A stretch of DNA of 64,000 nt, from the NCBI RefSeq assembly GCF_004122115.1, contig NZ_SBKP01000008.1, positions 62,001-126,000 of the forward strand, given 5' to 3'. The stretch comes from Sphingobium fluviale. GTDB lineage: Bacteria; Pseudomonadota; Alphaproteobacteria; Sphingomonadales; Sphingomonadaceae. A program made the position numbers and the translations under genes. Position 1 is the stretch's first letter; every line of letters begins with the position of its first letter. The notes beneath the pieces are model-generated. The model was not told the DNA's origin, made no database searches, and was given only the letters and a program-made list of their open reading frames with translations. Below, piece by piece: positions 43,721 through 53,134 of this stretch.

Positions 43721-44046
43721 TGGGCCTGTTCGCGGCCCTCAGCGCTGCTTTGGCCATTGCGGCGGGAGCCTTTGGCGCACATGGTGCGGCTTCTCCTCAA
43801 GCGGCGGAATGGCTGCGGACCGGGGGCATGTATCAGCTTGTACACGCCGTCGCCGCGATGGTGCTTATGCAGGCGATGCGCGGCCCGGCAGCGCTGATGC
43901 TGGCAGGAGCGGCGATTTTCGCGGGAACGCTCTATCTGATGGCGCTTGGCGCGCCGCGCTGGCTGGGCGCGATCACGCCTGTTGGCGGGTCTTTGCTGAT
44001 CGCCGCATGGCTCTGGGCAGCATGGAGCTATTGGCGCGCTTCCTGA
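43717..44046 (+). CDS. DUF423 membrane protein (YgdD-like)
   Basis: 109 residues, four membrane helices. Family signature: LSAALAIAAGAFGAHGA and the WLRTGGMYQLVHAVAAM segment, then YLMALGAPRWLGAITPVGG. Inner-membrane protein of unknown role. It overlaps the NifU-like gene by 4 bases upstream and, convergently, the 3' end of aroB by 19 bases (44028-44046). Confidence 0.9.
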   Translation: MMGLFAALSAALAIAAGAFGAHGAASPQAAEWLRTGGMYQLVHAVAAMVLMQAMRGPAALMLAGAAIFAGTLYLMALGAPRWLGAITPVGGSLLIAAWLWAAWSYWRAS

Positions 44047-45134
44047 TCAAGAAAAGTCGCGACTGAATTGAGATCTACCGTCTTGTCGAGATAGGTTTGC
44101 CCGATTCCCCGTGCCAGCAGGAAGGGCAGGGTGCCGCCCTCCATCTTCTTGTCGTGCAGCATATGCGCGACCAGCGCCGCGCCGTCAGCGCTAACTCCCG
44201 CTTGTCTGAGCGACGCGGGCAGGCCGGCGGCGCCCAGATGCGCGCCAACCCGCGCGGCATCATCAGCAGAGCATAGTCCCTGAGCCGCCGAAAACCGGAA
44301 CGCCAGCGCCATGCCAGCCGCGACCGCTTCGCCGTGCAACAGCCGATCTGAATAGCCTGTCTCGGCCTCCAGCGCGTGACCAAAGGTGTGGCCAAGGTTG
44401 AGGAGCGCGCGCCTCCCGGTTTTCTCCTCCTCGTCCTCCGCGACGATGGCAGCCTTGGCGCGCACGCTTTTTTCGATGGCATAGGCGCGGGCGGCAGGAT
44501 CGCCGCTCAGCAGCGCAGTGCCATTGGCCTCGCACCAGGCGAAGAAATCCGCGTCATCGATCAGGCCATATTTCACCACCTCGGCATATCCGGCGCGGAC
44601 TTCCCGCGCGGGCAGGGTGTCGAGGCTGGTCGGATCGATCAGCACAAGCACGGGCTGATGAAAGGCGCCGACGAGATTTTTTCCTGCACTCGTGTTGATC
44701 GCGGTTTTGCCACCGACCGAGCTGTCCACTTGCGAAAGCAGCGTGGTGGGAATCTGGATGAAGCGGCAACCGCGTTTCAGGATCGCTGCCGCAAAGCCGA
44801 CAAGATCGCCGATCACGCCGCCGCCAAGCGCGATGATCGCGTCTTTGCGCTCCACCCCCAGCGCAAGCAGCCGGTTCATCAGGCGCTCCAGCCCATCCCA
44901 GCTTTTGGTGCTTTCTCCGGGAGCAAGGACGATGGGAGTAATGCCTATGCCGCTCGCGGCGAGGCTGGCATCGAGCCGAGAGAGCTGCGCCGCCGCAACA
45001 TTCTCATCCGTCACCACAACAAGACGGCCATTGCGAACATAAGGCGCAAGATGGGTGTCCGCGCGATCCAGCAGGCCGTCCTCGATAACGATATCATAGC
45101 TGCGTGTGCCGAGCGAAACCGGAACGAGGGTCAT
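44028..45134 (-). CDS. aroB: 3-dehydroquinate synthase
   Basis: 368 residues. NAD- and metal-binding blocks: ALGGGVIGDLVGFAAAILKRG, IQIPTTLLSQVDSSVGGKTAIN, YAEVVKYGLI and ALLNLGHTFGHALEAETGY, which carry the zinc ligands. Second step of the shikimate pathway, converting DAHP to 3-dehydroquinate. It overlaps aroK by 4 bases; the two are transcribed together, aroK first. Confidence 0.96.
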   Translation of the reverse strand: MTLVPVSLGTRSYDIVIEDGLLDRADTHLAPYVRNGRLVVVTDENVAAAQLSRLDASLAASGIGITPIVLAPGESTKSWDGLERLMNRLLALGVERKDAIIALGGGVIGDLVGFAAAILKRGCRFIQIPTTLLSQVDSSVGGKTAINTSAGKNLVGAFHQPVLVLIDPTSLDTLPAREVRAGYAEVVKYGLIDDADFFAWCEANGTALLSGDPAARAYAIEKSVRAKAAIVAEDEEEKTGRRALLNLGHTFGHALEAETGYSDRLLHGEAVAAGMALAFRFSAAQGLCSADDAARVGAHLGAAGLPASLRQAGVSADGAALVAHMLHDKKMEGGTLPFLLARGIGQTYLDKTVDLNSVATFLDQEARQ

Positions 45135-45670
45135 AGGCCGAGTGTCTCCACGATGTTTTCCACGGTACTTTCGTGCGGGCCGTTTCCGCTGGTGATCCGA
45201 TAGGGCGCGAGGGCATAGACCGGGTTGCGGGCAGCGCTGAGCTCGGTCAGGACTGTGCGCGGGTCCTTGCCTTCCAACAAGGGGCGCCCTTCGCGGCGGG
45301 ACACGCGCTCCACCAGCACATCAAGATCCGCATCGAGCCAGATCGTGATAGCGCGCTCCAGAATCAGCGCGCGGGTCTGGTCATTCATGAAGGCGCCGCC
45401 GCCGGTGGCGATCACCTTGCGTCCTTCCTCGATCAGCCGTGCGATCACACGGCGTTCACCGTCGCGAAACCCCTCTTCGCCATAGCGCGCGAAGATTTCG
45501 GGGATCGTCATGCCCGCCGCATGGGCGATCTCTTCATCCGCATCGACAAAGGGCAAGCCTATGTGCGCGGCTAGGCGGCGTCCGATGGTTGATTTGCCCA
45601 CGCCCATCATGCCGATCAGCACGATTGGCCGTTCGTCATGCTCTTGTGCTGATTTGCTGTTTTGTTCCAT
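45131..45670 (-). CDS. aroK: shikimate kinase
   Basis: 179 residues. P loop IGMMGVGKSTIGRRLA near residue 20, substrate motif FVDADEEIAHAAGMTIPEIF with the shikimate-binding Asp, GEEGFRDGERRVI and the central Gly-rich VIATGGGAFM. It phosphorylates shikimate with ATP in aromatic amino acid synthesis. Start at ATG 45670; first gene of aroK-aroB. Divergent from a small membrane protein gene 86 bases away. Confidence 0.95.
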   Translation of the reverse strand: MEQNSKSAQEHDERPIVLIGMMGVGKSTIGRRLAAHIGLPFVDADEEIAHAAGMTIPEIFARYGEEGFRDGERRVIARLIEEGRKVIATGGGAFMNDQTRALILERAITIWLDADLDVLVERVSRREGRPLLEGKDPRTVLTELSAARNPVYALAPYRITSGNGPHESTVENIVETLGL

Positions 45671-45756
45671 GGTGTGCGCGGCTATACAGCCATGCGCTTT
45701 GCGCGCAAAAGCGAAATTTCTGGACAGAGTGTTGGGCGGAGCCGCCAGGTAGGATC

Positions 45757-45939
45757 ATGAAAATCAGAAGAACCAACGCCTTTGGCGAACCTCCCCGGCG
45801 CCGCAGCCCTGTGCCGATCGGTTGCCTGCTCGGCGTACTTATCGTGCTGGCTGTGCTGGGATGGGCATGGCATCAGGGCGGAGAGCAGCCGCTAAGCCAT
45901 GTCGAAAAGCCGGTTGCGGCAGACAGTTTGGGGCACTGA
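45757..45939 (+). CDS. small single-pass membrane protein
   Basis: 60 residues from ATG 45757 (AGGA just upstream). A basic N-terminus (KIRRTNAFGEPPRRRS) precedes one hydrophobic helix (IGCLLGVLIVLAVLGWAW) and a short periplasmic-side tail. No family recognised. It ends 2 bases before the next gene, so the two are likely translated from one message. Confidence 0.65.
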   Translation: MKIRRTNAFGEPPRRRSPVPIGCLLGVLIVLAVLGWAWHQGGEQPLSHVEKPVAADSLGH

Positions 45940-45941
45940 GT

Positions 45942-47786
45942 ATGGCATTGGGCGGTCATCGCGCAGTGCGCTGGTTGGTGGGCGCGGCATTGGGTGGCCT
46001 GGCGCTAAGCCTCGCCGTGCCGCTGATGGCGGGCCGCACGCCGACATCGCTGCTGCCGCCCGGCTTTGGCGATGATCCGCCCGCCGAGAAGCCAGCGCAA
46101 CAGCCCAACAGGCCTGTTGCCCCTGCACCGTCACAAACACAGCCTGCGCGTGCGCCGGGGCTACAGCTTGATCTTTCCGATGTCGGCGGGCCTGCGGCTG
46201 CACTGCCGCCAGATGCAGACAATGCCATTGCCGAGGCGCAACTCACCCCTGAAGAGCTGGCCGCCGAGCAACAGAAATATGATTTGCCACCCGGTGCGCA
46301 GCGCTCGCTGGACCGCGTCGGCCCGCTGACCGCAGCTGCAGGCGGCTTGCCGGAGAACGCGTTCGGCATCGCATCGGGCGAATTTCTCGCCACCCTGCTG
46401 CGCGAGACGAAAGCACCGCTGGCATCGCGCTGGGGGTCTATTCTGCTACGCCGGGCGCTGCTGTCTGCCAGCCTGACGCCGCAAGGCATCAACGGCGCGG
46501 ATTGGGCCGCGGAACGCGCGTGGATGCTGGTGCGTATGGGCGAGGCGGATGCCGCGCGCTCGCTCGTGCAGAGCGTGGACGCAGACCGATACACTGCGCG
46601 GCTCTATGCTGTGGCCATGCAAGCCTATCTGGCGAGCGCGGACCCGGTGGGCCTCTGTGCGATCCAGCAGGGCGGAGCGGGCAGCAGTAAATCGCCGGGT
46701 TGGCGCATGGCGGAGGCGATGTGCGCCTCTTTCTCCGCCGAACAGGGGCGAGCCAGCGCAATCCTCAACCAGACGCAGCGGCGTGGCGACGTAAACGGCA
46801 TAGACTATCGCCTCACCGAGAAGATTGTCGGCGCGGGTGCGAACGCCCGGCGCTCGGTCAAGATCGAGTGGGATGGCGTGGAGCGCCTGACGGCGTGGCG
46901 CTATGGGCTCGCCACTGCCGCCAATGTCGATATTCCCGCGCCGCTCATAGCGCAGGGTGGCGCGCATGTGCTGGCATGGCAAGCGCGTGCGCCGATGCTG
47001 TCTCCGCTTCTGCGTATGCCAGGTGTAGAGGCCGCAGCCCGGCTTGGCGTGTTTTCCAGCAGCGCACTCGTCGATTTCTACAGTGGGCTGGAAGGGCAGG
47101 AGGAGCTGCCCGATGGGCTTGCGGATCGGCTGGCTGCGCTTCGCCTCGCTTATGCGGGCACTGACACTGCGGATCGGCTGGAAGCCATGCGTAACCTTTG
47201 GTCCGTTGGAGCGGGGTGGGATATTGTGTCCCTGCTCTCTGTCTCGCGGGCGGCGGCGGCTTTGCCGCTGACAGAGGTGAACGGAGCGGATCTGAGCCGG
47301 TTGATCGCCGCGATGCTCAGCGCGGGCTATGACACGAGCGCTATGCGCTGGGCGGGCGCTGCGGATGCGCTGGGTGAGGCGGAGGGCACAGACGCATGGG
47401 CGATGCTGGCGGTGGGCGCGCCGCGTATGGCGGTGCGGATCGATATCGGGCGCCTGAAGGATTATGCAGATGGGTCGCCACGCGGGCGGATGGCGCTGGC
47501 CGGGTTGGCGGGTCTGGGACGCATTGGTGGCGAGTCTCTCAATGAGGCCGCGGACGAAGGGCGGCTTGACCTGCGCCTGCGCAGCCGCTGGGCGCGCGAG
47601 ATCAGCGCGGCGGCGGGCAGGGGCGAACAAGGCACCGTAGCCATATTGGCGGCGGTGGGGATGCAGGCATCCCAATGGGGCCGTATGCCGCCGGAACATC
47701 TCTATCACATCGTCTCGGCGCTGCATCGCGTAGGGCTGAACGCCGAAGCGCGGATGATCGCGGCTGAGGCGATCATGCGGAGCTGA
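45942..47786 (+). CDS. large hypothetical periplasmic protein
   Basis: 614 residues from ATG 45942, 2 bases after the previous stop. A signal anchor (VRWLVGAALGGLALSLAVPLM) precedes a Pro/Ala/Gln-rich linker (about residues 35-85). The rest is Ala/Leu/Gly-rich and helical, with blocks such as AERAWMLVRMGEADAARSLV, YAVAMQAYLASADPVGLC and a final HLYHIVSALHRVGLNAEAR. The pattern suggests TPR- or Sel1-like alpha-solenoid repeats, but no canonical repeat is evident. No enzyme motif. It is placed between aroK and xerD; not recognised as a named family. Confidence 0.7.
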   Translation: MALGGHRAVRWLVGAALGGLALSLAVPLMAGRTPTSLLPPGFGDDPPAEKPAQQPNRPVAPAPSQTQPARAPGLQLDLSDVGGPAAALPPDADNAIAEAQLTPEELAAEQQKYDLPPGAQRSLDRVGPLTAAAGGLPENAFGIASGEFLATLLRETKAPLASRWGSILLRRALLSASLTPQGINGADWAAERAWMLVRMGEADAARSLVQSVDADRYTARLYAVAMQAYLASADPVGLCAIQQGGAGSSKSPGWRMAEAMCASFSAEQGRASAILNQTQRRGDVNGIDYRLTEKIVGAGANARRSVKIEWDGVERLTAWRYGLATAANVDIPAPLIAQGGAHVLAWQARAPMLSPLLRMPGVEAAARLGVFSSSALVDFYSGLEGQEELPDGLADRLAALRLAYAGTDTADRLEAMRNLWSVGAGWDIVSLLSVSRAAAALPLTEVNGADLSRLIAAMLSAGYDTSAMRWAGAADALGEAEGTDAWAMLAVGAPRMAVRIDIGRLKDYADGSPRGRMALAGLAGLGRIGGESLNEAADEGRLDLRLRSRWAREISAAAGRGEQGTVAILAAVGMQASQWGRMPPEHLYHIVSALHRVGLNAEARMIAAEAIMRS

Positions 47787-47792
47787 TGGCGC

Positions 47793-48707
47793 GTGGCGGA
47801 GGAGCGGGCCAGCCCCGGCGACGCGCCACTGATCGACCGTTATCTTGAAATGCTGAGTGTGGAGCGCGGCGCGGCGCGCAACACGATCCTTGCCTATCGT
47901 AACGACCTTGAGGCGGCGAGCGCGCACATCGGAGGGTTGGGTAGCGCAGACGCAGAGGGCTTGCGCGGTCTTTCCCAACATTGGGCCGAGTTGAACCCTT
48001 CCTCTGTCGCGCGCAAGCTTTCTGCCTTGCGCGGCTTTTACGGCTTTCTCGAAGCCGAGGGGGTGCGCCGTGACAATCCTGCAACCGCCGTTCCCCGCCC
48101 CGGCCTGCGCCGGCCCCTGCCGTATGTTTTGAGCCATGAAGAGATCGCCCGGCTGTTTGCGGTGGCGGAAGATCGCGCGGGTGGCGAGCATCCTGCGCAC
48201 CATGATGTGCGGATGCTGGCGCTGCTGGAGCTGCTCTATGGCTCTGGCCTGCGTGCGAGCGAGCTTATGTCACTGCCGCGCCATGCCATTCACCCGGATC
48301 GCCCTTTCCTGATCCTGAAAGGCAAGGGCGGGCGCGAGCGGCTGGTGCCGGTGTCTGATCGCGCCCGCGCGGCGGCGGCGCGCTGGGCCAGCCTCGTGCC
48401 AGTAGATCAGCCATGGTTGTTTCCTTCGGGCAAATCCCATCTCTCGCGCATCCGGCTGTTTCAGATGGTGCGCGCACTGGGCGCGGAAGCAGGCATCGCG
48501 CCGGAGCGGATTAGCCCGCATGTGCTGCGCCATGCCTTCGCTACGCATCTGCTGTCTGGCGGGGCAGACCTGCGCGCGCTCCAGACCATGTTGGGCCATG
48601 CCGATATCGGCACGACACAGATTTACACCCATGTCGACAGTGCGCGCCTTGTCGAACTGGTCAACCGACGCCATCCGCTCGTTGACCTGAAGCGTACTCG
48701 GCCCTAA
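47793..48707 (+). CDS. xerD: tyrosine recombinase XerD
   Basis: 304 residues from GTG 47793. The N-terminal SAM-like domain is followed by the catalytic domain, in which all five active residues are present: R154 (SGLRASEL), K178 (KGKGGRER), H243 and R246 ([14 protein letters not shown]), H269 ([14 protein letters not shown]) and the nucleophile Y278. It resolves chromosome dimers at dif with XerC. The XerD rather than XerC call rests on its place just before accA in alphaproteobacteria. Housekeeping, not an element integrase. Confidence 0.88.
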   Translation: MAEERASPGDAPLIDRYLEMLSVERGAARNTILAYRNDLEAASAHIGGLGSADAEGLRGLSQHWAELNPSSVARKLSALRGFYGFLEAEGVRRDNPATAVPRPGLRRPLPYVLSHEEIARLFAVAEDRAGGEHPAHHDVRMLALLELLYGSGLRASELMSLPRHAIHPDRPFLILKGKGGRERLVPVSDRARAAAARWASLVPVDQPWLFPSGKSHLSRIRLFQMVRALGAEAGIAPERISPHVLRHAFATHLLSGGADLRALQTMLGHADIGTTQIYTHVDSARLVELVNRRHPLVDLKRTRP

Positions 48708-48717
48708 CTGCGTTTCT

Positions 48718-49662
48718 ATGGTTACGTTTCTGGACTTTGAAAAGCCGATTGCCGCACTCGACGTTCGTATTGCCGAGCTGCGCGACACCGCTCAATCGGG
48801 TGAGCTGAACATCGATGCCGAGATCGGCAAGCTGCAACAACGCGCAGACAAGATGCTTGCGGACACCTATGCGAAGCTGACGCCGTGGCAGAAGACACAG
48901 GTGGCCCGCCACCCGGATCGCCCGCATTTCAGGCATTATGTGGCCGGGCTTTTCAGCGAGTTCATTCCGCTAGCCGGGGACCGGGCCTTTGGCGACGATC
49001 AGGCTATCCTTGGCGGTTTTGCCCGGCTCGGAAAAAGACGCGTCATGGTGATCGGCCATGAGAAGGGCGATGACACGGCCAGTCGGCTTCGCCACAATTT
49101 CGGCATGGGCAAGCCGGAGGGTTATCGCAAAGCGATCCGCCTGATGCAGCTTGCTGACCGCTTCGGGCTGCCGGTGGTGACTTTGGTCGATACATCCGGC
49201 GCGTTTCCGGGTGTGCAAGCGGAGGAACGCGGACAGGCGGAGGCTATCGCTCGCTCGACCGAGCAATGCCTTGCATTGGGTGTGCCGATGGTCGCGGCGG
49301 TTGTGGGCGAGGGTGGTTCTGGCGGGGCGATAGCGCTGGCTGCGGCGAACCGGGTGCTGATGTTTGAGCATGCTGTCTACAGCGTGATCTCGCCTGAAGG
49401 CTGTGCTTCTATCCTGTGGCGAACCGCCGAAAAGGCGAGCGAAGCGGCGACTGCTATGCAGGTGACGGCGCAGGATCTCAAGGCGCTGAGCGTGATCGAC
49501 CGCATAGTGCCTGAGCCAGTAGGCGGCGCTCATCGCGACCCGGCTCAGGCCATAGCATCACTTGGCAAGGCCATCACAGAAGAGCTGGACAGTCTTGCGA
49601 AGCTCGATGCTGTAAAATTGCGTAAGGACCGAGCAGACAAGTTTCTTGCGATGGGGCAATAG
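48718..49662 (+). CDS. accA: acetyl-CoA carboxylase carboxyltransferase alpha subunit
   Basis: 314 residues. Family blocks: [17 protein letters not shown] at the N-terminus, [60 protein letters not shown] and [11 protein letters not shown], and [14 protein letters not shown]. With AccD it transfers carboxyl from biotin to acetyl-CoA. It begins 11 bases after xerD on the same strand; normal length. Confidence 0.96.
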   Translation: MVTFLDFEKPIAALDVRIAELRDTAQSGELNIDAEIGKLQQRADKMLADTYAKLTPWQKTQVARHPDRPHFRHYVAGLFSEFIPLAGDRAFGDDQAILGGFARLGKRRVMVIGHEKGDDTASRLRHNFGMGKPEGYRKAIRLMQLADRFGLPVVTLVDTSGAFPGVQAEERGQAEAIARSTEQCLALGVPMVAAVVGEGGSGGAIALAAANRVLMFEHAVYSVISPEGCASILWRTAEKASEAATAMQVTAQDLKALSVIDRIVPEPVGGAHRDPAQAIASLGKAITEELDSLAKLDAVKLRKDRADKFLAMGQ

Positions 49663-49732
49663 AGTAGCAATATCACCTCTGGGAACGATCGCAGCTGTGG
49701 GCGGTTAGACCCTCACAAGTGGGAGAGTGGCA

Positions 49733-51208
49733 ATGCGGATGAATCGCCTGTTTCTGAGCTGCGGACTGTTCGCGCTGGTTATGGCGTGTGGCAGCGAAAG
49801 CGGCAGCAAGACCAAAGCCATTCCTCTTGCCACCTCGATCAGCCAGAAAGACAAGGAAGCAGGCGCGAAGGCGCACCCAGAGCTATTGCAGGAATTTGGC
49901 GGTGCCTATCAGGGACCGCAGAGTGCGTATGTCGTTAACGTTGGCCGCAAGATTGCCTCGCAATCCAGCCTGTCTAGCGTACAGAGCGACTTCACCGTCA
50001 CGCTGCTTAACAGCTCGGTCAACAACGCCTTCGCGATCCCCGGCGGCTATGTCTATATCACGCGCCAGCTCATGGCGCTGTGCAACGACGAGGCCGAGAT
50101 GGCCGGCGTGCTGGGGCATGAAGTAGGCCATGTCGCCGCCATGCACAGCCAGCGCAGACAGAAGGCGGCCACTCGCAACGCCATAGGCGGAACATTGCTG
50201 CAAATCCTGACTCAGGCAACGCTGGGCAGCTCTGGCCTTGGCGGGCTGTTGCAGCAGGCTGTCGGCACGGGAGCACAACTCCTCACGCTCAAATTCTCCC
50301 GCAGCCAGGAATATGAAGCAGACGATCTGGGCATACGCTATCTCGCCAAGGGTGGCTATGACCCGAAGGCGTTGTCGTCCATGCTCGCATCGCTGGCGGC
50401 GCAAAGCGCATTGGATGCGCGGCTTGCCGGGCAGACGAAAGATATGCCCGAATGGGCCAGCACCCACCCGGACCCGGCTTCACGTGTTCAGCGCGCACTT
50501 CAGCGTGCACGAGACACCGGCTCAACCAACACACTGCGCAACCGGGATGCGTTTCTTTCCGCGATCAACGGCGTCATCTATGGCGATGATCCCAAGCAGG
50601 GCATCATCAACGGCAGCCAGTTCATTCACCCGGACATCAAGATCGCTTTCATCGCGCCTGCGGGTTTTACCATGATGAACGGGACGCAGGCTGTCAGCGT
50701 TTCGGGTTCGGGTGGGCAGGCGCAGTTCAGCGGCGGGCCGTATTCAGGCAATCTCGACTCTTATGTGACCAGCGTCTTCCGCGCGTTTGCCAAGAACGAG
50801 AGCTTCACGCCGCCTTCCATCCAGCATGGCTCGGTCGGTGGTATGAACACAGCCTACACCACGGTACAGGCAAACGGGCAATCCGGCCCGGTGGATGTGA
50901 CCGTGATCGCGTATGAGCTGAGCGCGAATCAGGCGTTTTACTTCATCACCATGACGGCAGCAGGGCAGGGATTCGGCCCGTTTGCGGGCATGACACAGTC
51001 GTTTCGGCGCATCAGTGCGCAGGAGGCAGCGGCTGTAAAACCGCGCAGGCTGGCCGTGGTGAGCGTGAAGGCAGGAGATACCCTCGCTACATTGTCTGGC
51101 CGCATGGCCTATGACGACTACAAGATGGAGCGGTTTTTGACATTAAACGCTCTCACAGCGTCATCTCAGCTGACGCCGGGGCAAAAGGTCAAGCTGGTAA
51201 CATATTAA
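49733..51208 (+). CDS. M48-family metalloprotease with C-terminal LysM
   Basis: 491 residues from ATG 49733 (GGGAGAG upstream; GTG 49727 is possible). Signal with lipobox-like ALVMACGS. The zinc motif HEVGH is at residues 129-133, and the third ligand is in SQEYEADDLG. The protease domain (to ~260) is followed by a beta-rich region and a LysM-type repeat at the end (VKAGDTLATLSG ... LNAL ... LTPGQKVKLV). Probably a periplasmic or outer-membrane peptidase of the BepA/YggG type, in envelope quality control. A terminator on the opposite strand lies just after the stop. Confidence 0.9.
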   Translation: MRMNRLFLSCGLFALVMACGSESGSKTKAIPLATSISQKDKEAGAKAHPELLQEFGGAYQGPQSAYVVNVGRKIASQSSLSSVQSDFTVTLLNSSVNNAFAIPGGYVYITRQLMALCNDEAEMAGVLGHEVGHVAAMHSQRRQKAATRNAIGGTLLQILTQATLGSSGLGGLLQQAVGTGAQLLTLKFSRSQEYEADDLGIRYLAKGGYDPKALSSMLASLAAQSALDARLAGQTKDMPEWASTHPDPASRVQRALQRARDTGSTNTLRNRDAFLSAINGVIYGDDPKQGIINGSQFIHPDIKIAFIAPAGFTMMNGTQAVSVSGSGGQAQFSGGPYSGNLDSYVTSVFRAFAKNESFTPPSIQHGSVGGMNTAYTTVQANGQSGPVDVTVIAYELSANQAFYFITMTAAGQGFGPFAGMTQSFRRISAQEAAAVKPRRLAVVSVKAGDTLATLSGRMAYDDYKMERFLTLNALTASSQLTPGQKVKLVTY

Positions 51209-51218
51209 AAGCACAACG

Positions 51219-51249
51219 AAAAAGGCGGCAGGATTGCTCCCGCCGCCTT
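51219..51249 (-). terminator. Rho-independent terminator of the first Flp pilin gene
   Basis: AAGGCGGC and GCCGCCTT form the stem; on the minus strand it is followed by TTTTTC. It is 23 bases beyond the pilin stop and could also end the convergent protease transcript. Confidence 0.8.
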
Positions 51250-51271
51250 GATATTCGTTGCTCAATACAAC

Positions 51272-51430
51272 TTAGAGGCTGTTGCCTACGTTGTTGAACG
51301 TGTTCTGAAGCTTGTTGCCCACAGTGCCCATCGCGGTGATGGCGGCTACGGCGATCAGCGCAGCGATCAGGCCATATTCGATGGCGGTCGCGCCCTTCTC
51401 GTTCTTCAGCATCTTACGGAAAAAAGCCAT
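51272..51430 (-). CDS. Flp/Fap-type pilin, 52 residues
   Basis: Short gene found by eye: ATG 51430, AAGGAGA upstream, stop 51272. The sequence has a basic start (MAFFRKMLKNEKGA), the Flp processing region KGATAIEYGLIAALIA with the Glu/Tyr pair after the Gly, then a hydrophobic helix and a short Asn/Gln-rich end. It is the usual Flp pilin size and layout. No Tad assembly genes are in the window, so these must be elsewhere if it is used. It is followed by its own terminator. Confidence 0.85.
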   Translation of the reverse strand: MAFFRKMLKNEKGATAIEYGLIAALIAVAAITAMGTVGNKLQNTFNNVGNSL

Positions 51431-51559
51431 TATGTGTCTCCTTGAAAAAATCTTGCCTTAACTACCCGGCTGGATGGTTTCCCACTTCAGCACCCCGAAA
51501 ATTAGGCGCGATGGGTTTAAAAATTCTTAAGAAAACGGCGGAAAAGCGAGGATTCAGCG

Positions 51560-51754
51560 TTAATGAGCGTTAACTGCATTGGCCACGTTGGTCCACATGT
51601 TGATGGTCTTGTCCGCTACCAGTGTCACTGAACCGATGATGGTTACGGCGATCATCGCCAGAATCAGCCCATATTCGATGGCCGTTGCGCCACGATCGCA
51701 TGCCATTAATCCGCTTCGAGCGCGCGGACGTCCTGCCCGGAAGAAGTTTGTCAT
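51560..51754 (-). CDS. second Flp-type pilin, 64 residues
   Basis: ATG 51754 to stop 51560. A longer, Arg-rich leader (MTNFFRAGRPRARSGLMACD) precedes RGATAIEYGLILAMIAVTII, the same Flp core as the neighbouring pilin. Start could also be the internal Met at residue 17. The C-terminus differs (WTNVANAVNAH). Same strand as the first pilin, 129 bases upstream of it; the intervening DNA holds only its ribosome site and probable promoter. The overlap with the divergent Nudix gene is slight. Confidence 0.8.
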   Translation of the reverse strand: MTNFFRAGRPRARSGLMACDRGATAIEYGLILAMIAVTIIGSVTLVADKTINMWTNVANAVNAH

Positions 51755-51771
51755 GCCACTATCCTGAAGAT

Positions 51772-52263
51772 ATGAAGACCCGGACCAAGTCTATGGGGCA
51801 GGAGTTAACAAAATCTATGCAAGCGTCTTCTGACGAACATGCTCCATATCAAGACGTGCTGCCGCGCTCTCGCCTGATGGTGGTTGCCGCCGCGCTGGTC
51901 GATGCGAACGGGCGCGTACTGCTGCAACAGCGACCAGAAGGGAAGACCATGGCTGGCCTGTGGGAGTTTCCCGGCGGCAAGGTCGAGCCGGGAGAGACGC
52001 CAGAGGCCGCGCTGGTGCGCGAGCTGGAGGAAGAGCTGGGTATTCACACCTATGAGAGTTGCCTTGCCCCCGCCACCTTCGCCAGCGAGGTGCTCAACGA
52101 GGCTGAGCTGCTGCTATTGCTCTATGTCTGCCGCAAATGGACGGGCATGCCGGAGCTGCGCCATGCTGCGGCGATGCGCTGGGTGAAGCCGGTGGAGATG
52201 TTTGCCCTGCCTATGCCGCCTGCCGATCTGCCGATGATCGGTGTGCTGGACGCTTTGATTTAG
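51772..52263 (+). CDS. MutT-like Nudix hydrolase
   Basis: 163 residues from ATG 51772; later in-frame starts at 51817 or 51880 are possible since MVVAAALVDANGRVLLQQRPEG begins near residue 37, which is where most MutT proteins begin. Nudix box: GGKVEPGETPEAALVRELEEELGI, split here as GGKVEPGETPEAA then LVRELEEELGI. It should clean 8-oxo-dGTP or a related oxidised nucleotide from the pool. The start lies 18 bases from the divergent pilin gene. Confidence 0.85.
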   Translation: MKTRTKSMGQELTKSMQASSDEHAPYQDVLPRSRLMVVAAALVDANGRVLLQQRPEGKTMAGLWEFPGGKVEPGETPEAALVRELEEELGIHTYESCLAPATFASEVLNEAELLLLLYVCRKWTGMPELRHAAAMRWVKPVEMFALPMPPADLPMIGVLDALI

Positions 52264-52270
52264 GGAGAAC

Positions 52271-53134
52271 TCAACCTCTGCTCTTGAGCGCTTGCGCCAG
52301 CGAGACGGTGGCCGATCCGCGCCGAGCCGGGGCAGGCTGCGATGCATCGGGCTTCCAGCCGCTCATATGGAGGATTGAGAACATCTCAGCTGTCTTTCCA
52401 TCCGGGTCAGCGGCATCGGCAAAATATGCGGCGGCGCGGGCCACTATCGTGCGGGTCAGCGGCCCACGCCGGTCTGCAGACATCACATTGCCTGCAGCCA
52501 TATAGCGCAGATCGTGCATCAGGCGCAGCATCGAGGAATAGCGCACGGTCAGCGCCTCGCTATCCGCCACTGGCATGGCGAAGCCCGCGCGGGATAGCAG
52601 ATCGCCCATCGCGCGCACATCGGTCTGCGGGTGGATATGCGGGCGGGGGCTGTCTCCCTCTGCGCTGAGAAGCGCCTGCCGCAGGCGTGGCAGCGACCCG
52701 GCACCCAAACATACGCCAAGGAACAAGCCATCGGGCTTCAGCACGTTTCTGATGACGATGAGCGCGCCAGGCAGATCGTTCACACTATCGAGCGTGCCGC
52801 AGCCAAGCACGAGATCGAAACTGTTCGGCGAAAAGGGCAATGCGTCTTCCTCTGCCTGTATGCCGTTCACAGCGGCGGCATTGCGCGCGCCCGGATCGAG
52901 GCAGGTTACTTCGATGCCTTTTGCAACGAGCGCATCGCGCGCGCTGTCATCCGGGCAACCGATAATGAGAGCACGGGCAAAGCCGCGCTTCACGTCATCC
53001 AGCCGTTCCAACAGGCCATCGAGCATGAAGCGATAGAGGAAATCATGCCCAGCAAAGCGCGCATGCGCCTTGTCACGCGCGGCGGCGCGGCGGCGGGGAT
53101 CGAACAACAGGGGCGGGCCAGAGTCTTCGGTCAT
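52271..53134 (-). CDS. SAM-dependent methyltransferase
   Basis: 287 residues from ATG 53134. N-terminal FDPRRRAAARDKAHARFAGHDF and FMLDGLLERLDDVKR resemble the BioC-like/NDUFAF5 group, followed by the SAM loop region (ARALIIGCPDDS, instead of the classic GxGxG), LPFSPNSFDLVLGCGTLDSVNDLPGAL split across the domain and VLKPDGLFLGV. Related proteins modify complex I subunits or are uncharacterised. The start is divergent from and touches that of comF. Confidence 0.75.
   Translation of the reverse strand: MTEDSGPPLLFDPRRRAAARDKAHARFAGHDFLYRFMLDGLLERLDDVKRGFARALIIGCPDDSARDALVAKGIEVTCLDPGARNAAAVNGIQAEEDALPFSPNSFDLVLGCGTLDSVNDLPGALIVIRNVLKPDGLFLGVCLGAGSLPRLRQALLSAEGDSPRPHIHPQTDVRAMGDLLSRAGFAMPVADSEALTVRYSSMLRLMHDLRYMAAGNVMSADRRGPLTRTIVARAAAYFADAADPDGKTAEMFSILHMSGWKPDASQPAPARRGSATVSLAQALKSRG

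Noticed and set aside
46446..48203. 585-residue minus-strand frame across the hypothetical gene and xerD
   Set aside because: It would run through the XerD catalytic domain in reverse, with composition typical of antisense frames.
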